From Bacteroidales bacterium (GTDB lineage Bacteria > Bacteroidota > Bacteroidia > Bacteroidales > JAOZQN01), in NCBI GenBank assembly GCA_029938985.1, contig JAOZTW010000270.1, forward strand, positions 1 to 6,966: DNA of 6,966 bases, given 5' to 3'. A program made the translations under genes and the position numbers. The notes beneath the pieces are model-generated. The model worked only from the letters and a program-made list of their open reading frames with translations. It ran no database searches and was not told the DNA's origin. Shown piece after piece: positions 1 through 5,855 of this stretch; the first letter of the stretch is position 1; every line of letters starts with the position of its first letter.

Positions 1-12
1 AGGCAATTAATA

Positions 13-52
13 AATGCTTTAATGTTATGGTAAAAAGTTTTCCCGACTTTTC
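13..52. repeat. 40-bp direct repeat, copy A
   Basis: This 40-base unit recurs at 192-231 in the same orientation with one difference (A at 27, C at 206). The flanking bases on either side do not match, so the repeat unit is sharply bounded. It contains a small hairpin, aaaagt (33-38) and actttt (46-51) around a tttcccg loop. Read on the minus strand, this hairpin ends in a run of five T. Neither strand suggests a real protein. It is non-coding intergenic DNA downstream of the guanylyltransferase gene. Its function is unknown; it could be the end of a small repeat element or a dispersed intergenic repeat. Confidence 0.85.
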
Positions 53-60
53 AGTATTTA

Positions 61-120
61 GACGTTTCCAAGTCCACTATTTTTTGCCTTATGGCAAAAA
101 ATAAGGGACGTTGGAAAGTC
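61..120. other. 60-base two-part hairpin between the 40-bp repeats
   Basis: The inner stem is a perfect 11-bp inverted repeat, tattttttgcc (78-88) with ggcaaaaaata (93-103), closing on a ttat loop. The outer arms, 61-75 and 105-120, pair as gac-tttccaa-gtcc with one bulged base on each side. The whole stretch therefore folds back on itself. It starts nine bases after direct repeat copy A, suggesting that repeat and hairpin may form one element. There is no clear T-tract on either side, so a terminator is unlikely. Confidence 0.7.
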
Positions 121-162
121 TTTTCCTATAACAATACTATAGATAATTAAGTCTTAATACAT

Positions 163-188
163 TACTTATTTTTATTAAAAACTAAGTA
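163..188. other. Hairpin just before the second 40-bp repeat
   Basis: The arms tactta+ttttt (163-173) and aaaaa+taagta (177-188) pair over 11 bp with one bulged C at 182 and a three-base att loop. It is almost pure A/T, and such pairing is partly expected in DNA of this composition. Its position three bases before direct repeat copy B is the main reason to record it. Confidence 0.4.
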
Positions 189-191
189 GTC

Positions 192-231
192 AATGCTTTA
201 ATGTTCTGGTAAAAAGTTTTCCCGACTTTTC
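192..231. repeat. 40-bp direct repeat, copy B
   Basis: This is the second copy of the 13-52 repeat, with 39 of 40 bases the same, 179 bases further on. It carries the same internal hairpin (212-217 with 225-230). Only two copies occur in the window, with 139 bases between them that are not a normal spacer length, so this is not a CRISPR array. Confidence 0.85.
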
Positions 232-243
232 TGGAATTATATA

Positions 244-278
244 TAAAAACACCAAACTTTGTTAAAAGATAAAGTTTG
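244..278 (-). terminator. Possible terminator of the guanylyltransferase gene
   Basis: On the minus strand an 8-bp stem (caaacttt with aaagtttg, 253-260 and 271-278) with a ten-base loop is followed by gtgttttta, an imperfect T-tract. It lies about 160 bases beyond the stop codon of the guanylyltransferase gene and is the best terminator-like structure there. The stem has only two G-C pairs, so it would be weak. Confidence 0.35.
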
Positions 279-286
279 TTTATTGT

Positions 287-322
287 GAATAAGGTTTTGG
301 GATTTTTAAAAATCCCTTATTC
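287..322. other. 18-bp perfect palindrome inside a larger hairpin
   Basis: The palindrome gggatttttaaaaatccc (299-316) is perfect. Outside it, gaataag (287-293) pairs with cttattc (316-322), leaving a bulge of about six bases on the left arm. It is in the 3' flank of the guanylyltransferase gene, about 115 bases after the stop. It could stabilise the transcript end, act as a two-way attenuator, or be a protein-binding site. No T-tract follows directly on either strand. The remainder, 323-436, shows no gene or convincing signal. Confidence 0.6.
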
Positions 323-436
323 TCTATGTTGTTAATATACAAAATAAAACAAATGAGGACTTACGCCATTTATGGGAATAATATATAAAATCCGAAAACC
401 TAATTCGTTTTAGTATAAAGCTATAAATGAGTGGTT

Positions 437-1537
437 TTATATGTACTTTTTACCTTTTACTGTTTTTATATCAGTAACAATTTGTTTTATTAATTGTTCG
501 TCTTTTTTTGTAGAGATGAGCAAAATATTGTCTGATTCTGCAATTATTACGTCGTCTAATCCTTGAACCACAACTAATTTATCATTTGATGTATTAATTA
601 TGCTATTTTTTGTATTATACAACATAACATTGTCGCCCATAATAGAATTTCCATTAGAGTCTTTTTCAGAGTTTTCGTACAACGACCCCCATGTTCCTAA
701 ATCGGACCAGCCAAAATTTGCTGGATAAACATAAACATTTTGAGCATGTTCCATAATACCGTAGTCCAACGAAATGTTTTTACAAATAGAATAAGTTCTT
801 TTTATAAAATCGTCTTCTTTGTCGGTATTGTAAAATTCATTACCTGCTTCAAAAAGAGCATCTACTTCTGGAAGAAACTGTTTAAACGATTTGTTTATTG
901 CTTTTAACGACCAAATAAAAATTCCAGCATTCCAATGAAATTCACCAGATTCAACAAAGATTTTTGCCATTTCTAAGTTCGGTTTTTCAGTAAATGTTTT
1001 TACTTTTTTTATTTCGGTATTCTCTGTTATTGGGCTTTGTTTTTTTTCGTTTGTTTCTACTTGAATATAGCCATATCCAGTATCTGGACGATTAGGTTTT
1101 ATGCCGATAGTTAATAAAACATCGTTTTTTTCAGTAGAATCTAAACTTTTTTTAATTATTTGGGTAAACTTAGTTGTGTTTGTAACAAGGTGGTCGGCAG
1201 GTGAAACTACAATATTTGCTTTGGGATTTTGAAGTGCAATTTTATAATTAGCATAAGCCACACAAGGTGCAGTGTTTCTTCTTGCGGTTTCTAATAAAAT
1301 ATTATTTTGCGGTATTTCTGGTAATTGTTCAATAACAATATCTTTATAAATAACGCTTGTAACAACAAGTATATTTTCGGGGGGACAAACATCAAGAAAA
1401 CGGTCAAAAGTTTGTTGAATTAATGTACGCCCTGTGCCAAGCACATCAATAAATTGTTTTGGTTTTTGGGTTCTACTAAGAGGCCAAAATCGACTACCTA
1501 CTCCACCTGCCATTATTACGCAATAGTTGTTATTCAT
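437..1537 (-). CDS. manC: Mannose-1-phosphate guanylyltransferase (GDP-mannose pyrophosphorylase)
   Basis: This cytoplasmic enzyme makes GDP-mannose and pyrophosphate from mannose-1-phosphate and GTP, supplying mannose, fucose and related sugars for surface polysaccharides and glycoproteins. The 366-residue protein starts with the nucleotidyltransferase signature (residues 9-28: AGG-G-R-WPLSR---PKQF), which binds the nucleotide phosphates. Further family motifs are SPADH (112-116, metal-binding Asp), DTGYGYI (152-158), FTEKP (182-186), WNAGIF (202-207), DYGIME (258-263) and GWSDLGTW (276-283). The length fits the one-domain form; the C-terminal phosphomannose isomerase cupin of the roughly 470-residue bifunctional enzymes is absent. 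The ATG at 1537 directly precedes the N-terminal beta strand, and its upstream region is A-rich without a Shine-Dalgarno. No sugar-pathway gene is next to it here. The family assignment is firm; the sugar specificity is inferred from motifs. Confidence 0.95.
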   Translation of the reverse strand: MNNNYCVIMAGGVGSRFWPLSRTQKPKQFIDVLGTGRTLIQQTFDRFLDVCPPENILVVTSVIYKDIVIEQLPEIPQNNILLETARRNTAPCVAYANYKIALQNPKANIVVSPADHLVTNTTKFTQIIKKSLDSTEKNDVLLTIGIKPNRPDTGYGYIQVETNEKKQSPITENTEIKKVKTFTEKPNLEMAKIFVESGEFHWNAGIFIWSLKAINKSFKQFLPEVDALFEAGNEFYNTDKEDDFIKRTYSICKNISLDYGIMEHAQNVYVYPANFGWSDLGTWGSLYENSEKDSNGNSIMGDNVMLYNTKNSIINTSNDKLVVVQGLDDVIIAESDNILLISTKKDEQLIKQIVTDIKTVKGKKYI

Positions 1538-1632
1538 TTGTTTTTTATTTTTAAGTTATTATATTTTTTATGATTTTTCAAATAATTAATTATATCTAAG
1601 TGAAAATGAAAAATTTAGTAAGTGAAATTATT

Positions 1633-1757
1633 TGTCGTTTTTCACAAATATCAATTTCTTAGTTGTATTTGAAATATTAAAATGCTCATTTACAAAATGA
1701 AACTTTAATTCTAACATTTCAAAAAAGCCTTGAACTTGTCACTCGATAAAAACGCCA
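1633..1757 (-). repeat. 125-bp nested inverted-repeat element, copy 1
   Basis: This matches 5663-5788 at about 80% by hand count, with one indel. The ends are degenerate inverted repeats (tgtcgtttttcac against ...taaaaacgcca). A 16-bp middle stem (1668-1683 with 1708-1723) has two mismatches, both A opposite C on the plus strand and thus U-G wobbles in a minus-strand RNA. An inner 5-bp stem, cattt/aaatg (1687-1691, 1695-1699), closes on aca. The words attatt occur just outside both ends (1627-1632 and 1758-1763), a possible target duplication in AT-rich DNA. It ends 95 bases before the guanylyltransferase start. It may be a MITE, a dispersed intergenic repeat or an RNA leader element. Confidence 0.75.
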
Positions 1758-1845
1758 ATTATTTGCATATTATTAATATTTCAACCTTTTTAAACGAAAA
1801 TAATGCTAAAACAGTTTTTAAAACATAGTTAGATTCTTTCTTTTG

Positions 1846-1853
1846 CAAAAGTA
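1846..1853 (-). promoter_or_regulatory. Candidate -7 promoter box for the guanylyltransferase
   Basis: On the minus strand this reads TACTTTTG followed by CAAAA, an exact match to the Bacteroidota -7 consensus TAnnTTTG. No TTTG/TTG box lies 19-23 bases upstream; the nearest is 31 bases away, which is too far. If used, it would give a leader of about 300 bases that contains the 125-bp nested repeat copy 1. A single 8-base match in AT-rich DNA is weak evidence. Confidence 0.35.
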
Positions 1854-1978
1854 ATTTTTTATTTATTAAAAATGATTTTTTTTTCAAAAACATTAAAAAA
1901 ATCATCTATTTGAAAAAAATATTAGCATAATTTTATTTTGTGTATTCGTAAAACTGTAAGCACTAATTAGGAATCTGG

Positions 1979-2005
1979 AATTGATTTATATCTTAAAAAT
2001 CAATT
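1979..2005. other. 9-bp inverted repeat
   Basis: aattgattt (1979-1987) and aaatcaatt (1997-2005) pair perfectly around a nine-base loop. There is no T-tract and no gene edge nearby. It may be a binding site or chance in A/T-rich sequence. Confidence 0.3.
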
Positions 2006-2150
2006 ATTTGTGGGTTTTTGATTTAGTCTTCATTTTATCCAATCAAAATATGCGGAATGTTTCATTTTTTAGAAAAATTTTTTGTTAACCATAAAATTAG
2101 GTTACATTTATTATTTTTTTTGTTCTAAATTTGTTTTTGTTTTATTAAAA

Positions 2151-2443
2151 AATATTGGCTCATATAGATAATCAAGGTCTTTTTATTGTAATAAATAATA
2201 ATCTTTTCGAATAGCAAATATTTTTATTTATTTTACTGCACCAGCGGTGCAAAACAATGATAGAATTAATTGACAATATGGACATTGCACCAGCGAGATG
2301 CTATAATTTGCGAGTAAAAAAGACGTAGTTTTTATTGCCCCCCGCTAAAATACATTTACTAAAATTTATATATTTCTATCAATATATTTTGTACTTCTGG
2401 TGCAAAAATAAATAAGACCTCAATTGTCTATAAGAGCCATATT
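2151..2443. mobile_element. 293-bp fold-back element, MITE-like, non-coding
   Basis: The two ends form an imperfect inverted repeat of about 30 bp. Left, 2151-2180, has the core ggctcatatagataatc then aaggtct. Right, 2415-2443 read in reverse, has ggctcttatagacaattg then aggtct; about five positions differ. A second inverted pair lies inside: ttatttatttt-tgcaccag at 2224-2244 and, reversed, at 2397-2416. The right arm is continuous, whereas the left arm has about 43 extra bases (2181-2223). No transposase and no believable open frame is inside, so it would need help in trans. It ends 44 bases past the restriction-modification stop codon. It may be a MITE, a fold-back element or another dispersed intergenic repeat. 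Confidence 0.6.
2237..2295. repeat. GCACCAG words and a palindrome inside the fold-back element
   Basis: tgcaccagcg occurs at 2237-2246 and again at 2286-2295, and its core occurs reversed (ctggtgca) at 2397-2404. The first copy is part of a palindrome, tgcacc-agc-ggtgca (2237-2251). These are among the few GC-rich words in this AT-rich gap. A further stem, taaaaa/ttttta (2315-2320, 2329-2334), encloses an agacgtag loop. They could be protein-binding sites of the element. Confidence 0.6.
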
Positions 2444-2487
2444 AAATTTATGTTTAACTCCCCTTGTATTGACATAGTGTGAATCTG

Positions 2488-5400
2488 TTAACTTCTAATG
2501 GTTTCTTTTTTCATTTCATTCATTATATCTATTGTTTTTACCGAAACAGTTGTTAGTCGTTGTAGTAATTCAATTACAAAAGCCTTAAAATCTGCAAATT
2601 TGTAGATATTAAATTTTTCGTGCAGTGTTTTTTTATGCGGATAAGTATCTATAATTTTTTTGCTATAATTTTTTTCTTGATATTGATTTAAAACCCATTC
2701 CAAAGCCGAACGATTACCAAGTTTATACTCCCAGGCTTTATCAGGAATATTTGATATTGATGTATTTTCATCTATAATAATAATTCCGTCTTCTTTTCTA
2801 ACTTTCAATTTCACTTTTGGGCTTTCTTTTGGCTTTTCGTTATGCTCAATTTTTAGCTTGTATGGTTTTGCTTTTTCATAATTAATATGCAAATATAATA
2901 GCTTTTTGCCCCAGCTTGACCATTTTTTAAAATCTACGTAAAATGGAATACGAGGAAATTCACGTTTTAAATTTTGCTTATATTTTTCTCGGTAAGTAGG
3001 ATTATGAAGTACCGCATAAACATAGTGAAAAATATTTTCTTTTGTAATAGTTTTATATTTATAGTGTTCTTTAAATAAATTTAAGCCCCAGTCTGTTACA
3101 TTGCTTTTTTGCTTGTTTTTTTCGTAAGTATATAATGGAACACAAGTTCCTCCCCTTGCACAAAAATTCAAATCTGTTAATGTATTTACTGCAAGAAAAA
3201 CAATTGGAGTTTGTTCATTAGACATGAAACAAAGCTGTTTATTTGTTTTATTTAATTTTTCGCCAAAAATGGCATAATGGTTTGCTGTTAATCTGTCATT
3301 TAATCTTTTTTCGCAATAGAAATTTACTTTAAAAAAAGGACGATAATGTGAAAGTTTGAATAAGTCTGTATTTAATTCTATGGTTGTATTTTTCTTGTAA
3401 TGAGTAGTTAAAGTATCACTCCACTTTATACTTTTGTCAATCTTTTTATTTTTCACACTACTATTAAATGTCGTAATTGCATATTTAATTTTTTGATTTA
3501 ACTCATTTTTATCAATATCATAAACCCACTCATCTCTATTGGTTGCAACTCCATTTGAATAAAAATCAAAAATTGAATTTTCCTCCTTAAATTTTCCTTT
3601 TTGTTTTTTATTTATCAATGGAATCAAATCCCAAAAATCATTTTCGCCTAATTTTGTCCAATTATTATTAACTGGAGTTATTGAATTAAATGCTATTTCA
3701 TGAAATTTATTATCAGCAAGATATTCAAGTTTTTCTTTACGAGTAGCCCTAATATCGCAAGGGTGTATGTACTTAATTAGGCATTCTTTATCCTTTTTTG
3801 AATTATCTCTAACTAAAAAAACAATTGTAATACCAACCGCTGCCGACTTACCAAATATTGTATGGTTTTCATTCATAAAAATTCCGTCTCTTCCTGAAAG
3901 TTCACGAATATCGCCACCCAAATCAACTATATATGCGTACTGAAATTCTTTGGAAATAGAAGCTCTAAAACCGTCATACGTTTTTTTATTTATCAAGGCA
4001 TTGTTTGTTATAAAAGCAATTATACCATCGTCAGAAACTCTATCGCTTGCCCAACGGAAAAAACGAGAAAACATATCATAAACCTTTGTTTTTGTGGCAT
4101 TACTTAGCTTTACATAGGTGTTTTTTATACGCTCGTCTATATGAGGATAATCTTTGTTTTTATTAAAATCATTCCAATTTTGTTGATTTGCATTATATGG
4201 AGGATTTCCTATTATTACCGAAATTTTCTTTTTGTTTTGATTTTTTATTCTATCTAAATTTTCTTTTGAAACAGCAAACATATTTTGTGAAAAAGCTTGG
4301 TCTTTTCCTTTGCGTTCCCAATTTAAAGCATGATAATTTTCAAGCGTATCAACAAAAACAATATTATTGAATGGAGCATATTTATTCATTATTTGTTTAT
4401 ATGTATATTCAATATTCAGATTTGCAATATAATACGGTAAAATTGCAACTTCGTTTGCATGAATTTCGTTTTTGTATTTATATTCAAGTTTTTGCGGATT
4501 AATATATCGTAGTAAATCAGTAATAAATGTGCCTGTTCCTGTTGCGGGGTCTAAAATTTCCACATTTTCATCTGATAATGTTTTTTTGAAATGATATTCC
4601 ACTAAATAATCCGTACTTTCTATCATAAATTTTACAATCTCGTTGGGAGTAAAAACAATGCCGAGTTTGTCTGCTCCTTTGGGGTTGTATGCTTTATAAA
4701 AATTTTCGTAAACTATTTTTAAAAATTCCTGCTTCTTATAATAATCTCCTATTTGTGCAGCATAGGTTTTTATTGTTTGATAATAATGGTCTATTTTTGC
4801 AAGTGTGTTGTACCTTACTTCTCTTGAAAAAAAAGTATCTACAACTTTTTGTAACTCTATTGCAACATTGTTTTCTCTGTGAAAATGTGTTTCATTATAA
4901 ACAGTTGAAAAAATCTCATCAGTCAAAATATGTTGTATCAACATTTCTCTAATGTCCTCACTTTTTATAGTCGGGTCAATACTTTGACGGCATAATTCCC
5001 AAAAATTAGCTCTTGCTTTTTTAAATTTTTCATTAGTTTTGGCTTGTTCCATTATCATAGTTCTCAACTCATCGGCAATATACGGAACGTCTTCTTTAAA
5101 TTTCTCTATAGCGTCAAAAAAATCGGTGATTACTTTGGGTTGGTAAGTTAGAAAAGCACGTAATATTCTGTCTAATTCTTTTGGTTTCATCATGTTGCAA
5201 CGCATTACTTCTTCGCCTTGTCTGTTTTCGCCAGTTTTCTGAATTAAAACTATTGTTTCACTATTCTCAAAAATAATATTATCGGTAGGATAACCTTTTT
5301 CAATTTTCTTATCTATTTCAATATCAATATCATCATATATATCTTTGCTTTCCCAATGTCCATAATCAAGATTAGGTAAAGCTCCACGAACAGTTCCATC

Positions 5401-5580
5401 GGGTCGTATTCTTGTGTTTTTATATGTCTCTTCTCGTAAAAGAATTAAATCTTTTGTATCACAATACGCTTCCAAAAGCGATTTGAAAGCATCGCTTATA
5501 ACACTTTCATTTCTTGTTGCTCCACTTTTTTGTATAGTATGAAGCTTTTTATAAAATTTATCTAATTCTCTTTTTAACAT
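2488..5580 (-). CDS. Single-chain restriction-modification enzyme, type ISP/IIG-like
   Basis: One chain appears to combine DNA cleavage, N6-adenine methylation and target recognition, acting in the cytoplasm against unmodified foreign DNA. The N-terminal region has a PD-(D/E)XK-like nuclease pattern: RPDG (Asp61), then GHWESKD (Glu77-x-Lys79). A helical linker (about 130-290) leads to the methyltransferase: FTPNEIV (310-316), AdoMet-binding DPATGTGTF (344-352) and catalytic NPPY (459-462). The rest, with GVATNRDEW (677-685) and HYRPFF (about 747-752), fits the type ISP C-terminal specificity region. I see no Walker A, DExx or other helicase motif, whereas classical type ISP enzymes such as LlaGI have a translocase and are about 1.5 times longer. 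The gene appears intact. The ATG at 5580 has an A-rich upstream region and no Shine-Dalgarno. No separate methyltransferase or specificity gene is adjacent. The family is well supported; activity and target sequence are not known. Confidence 0.9.
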   Translation of the reverse strand: MLKRELDKFYKKLHTIQKSGATRNESVISDAFKSLLEAYCDTKDLILLREETYKNTRIRPDGTVRGALPNLDYGHWESKDIYDDIDIEIDKKIEKGYPTDNIIFENSETIVLIQKTGENRQGEEVMRCNMMKPKELDRILRAFLTYQPKVITDFFDAIEKFKEDVPYIADELRTMIMEQAKTNEKFKKARANFWELCRQSIDPTIKSEDIREMLIQHILTDEIFSTVYNETHFHRENNVAIELQKVVDTFFSREVRYNTLAKIDHYYQTIKTYAAQIGDYYKKQEFLKIVYENFYKAYNPKGADKLGIVFTPNEIVKFMIESTDYLVEYHFKKTLSDENVEILDPATGTGTFITDLLRYINPQKLEYKYKNEIHANEVAILPYYIANLNIEYTYKQIMNKYAPFNNIVFVDTLENYHALNWERKGKDQAFSQNMFAVSKENLDRIKNQNKKKISVIIGNPPYNANQQNWNDFNKNKDYPHIDERIKNTYVKLSNATKTKVYDMFSRFFRWASDRVSDDGIIAFITNNALINKKTYDGFRASISKEFQYAYIVDLGGDIRELSGRDGIFMNENHTIFGKSAAVGITIVFLVRDNSKKDKECLIKYIHPCDIRATRKEKLEYLADNKFHEIAFNSITPVNNNWTKLGENDFWDLIPLINKKQKGKFKEENSIFDFYSNGVATNRDEWVYDIDKNELNQKIKYAITTFNSSVKNKKIDKSIKWSDTLTTHYKKNTTIELNTDLFKLSHYRPFFKVNFYCEKRLNDRLTANHYAIFGEKLNKTNKQLCFMSNEQTPIVFLAVNTLTDLNFCARGGTCVPLYTYEKNKQKSNVTDWGLNLFKEHYKYKTITKENIFHYVYAVLHNPTYREKYKQNLKREFPRIPFYVDFKKWSSWGKKLLYLHINYEKAKPYKLKIEHNEKPKESPKVKLKVRKEDGIIIIDENTSISNIPDKAWEYKLGNRSALEWVLNQYQEKNYSKKIIDTYPHKKTLHEKFNIYKFADFKAFVIELLQRLTTVSVKTIDIMNEMKKETIRS

Positions 5581-5662
5581 GTTTTTTTATATTGTATATT
5601 TAAAATTCAGCCTATTGATTAGTTTTCTGTAACTATTGTTATTTTCTTTTTGTTTGATTTAT

Positions 5663-5788
5663 TGGCGTTTTTCACGAGTATCAATTTCATCGTTACTTTT
5701 TAAATATTAGAATGCACATTTACAAAATGAAACATTAATTCTAATATTTCAATAAAGCCTTGAGCTATACACAGGTGAAAAAACGCCA
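5663..5788 (-). repeat. 126-bp nested inverted-repeat element, copy 2
   Basis: This is the better-preserved copy. The ends are near-perfect inverted repeats, tggcgtttttcac (5663-5675) and gtgaaaaaacgcca (5775-5788), differing by one A/T. A perfect 12-bp middle stem, aaatattagaat with attctaatattt (5702-5713, 5738-5749), encloses an inner stem cattt/aaatg (5717-5721, 5725-5729). The central loop is nearly the same as in copy 1, and both share aaagccttga. tttat is found just outside on the left (5658-5662) and close outside on the right (5790-5794). It starts 68 bases after the DAHP synthase stop and ends 82 bases before the restriction-modification start codon. No T-tract follows the stems, so termination is not its obvious role. 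Confidence 0.8.
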
Positions 5789-5855
5789 TTTTATGATATA
5801 CTAAAACTTATTAAATCATTGAATTTTAAGGAGTAAACCAATTCTTAATTCCTGT

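Larger units (their letters stand above)
1758..2150. other. Gene-free AT-rich stretch
   Basis: No open frame with believable protein features, no RNA gene and no repeat shared with the rest of the window is visible here. It holds the promoter-like motif at 1846-1853 and the short hairpin at 1979-2005. It may be decayed DNA or regulatory space between the two repeat elements. Confidence 0.5.

Noticed and set aside
13..231. Two 40-bp repeats as a short CRISPR array
   Set aside because: Only two copies, 139 bases apart, with a hairpin in the gap and no cas gene in the window.
2401..2410. TATTTTTG promoter box on the minus strand inside the fold-back element
   Set aside because: It matches TAnnTTTG but has no TTG box at the right distance, overlaps the inverted-repeat arm and has no gene downstream for over 800 bases.
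1538..2487. tRNA or other structured RNA gene in the large gap
   Set aside because: No TTCGANTCC-like T-arm or acceptor pairing was seen by eye; a tRNAscan or Rfam search would settle it.
4188..4370. Plus-strand open frame of 60 codons
   Set aside because: It lies wholly inside the restriction-modification gene on the other strand, is rich in Phe/Leu as expected from an A-rich opposite strand, and has no recognisable domain.
4689..4952. Plus-strand open frame of 87 codons
   Set aside because: It is antisense to the linker region of the restriction-modification gene, which has clear family motifs; the translation is a low-complexity Leu/Phe shadow.
5663..5788. Nested repeat copy 2 as a rho-independent terminator of the DAHP synthase
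   Set aside because: On the minus strand no T-tract follows any of its stems, and the stems are AT-rich and long-looped.
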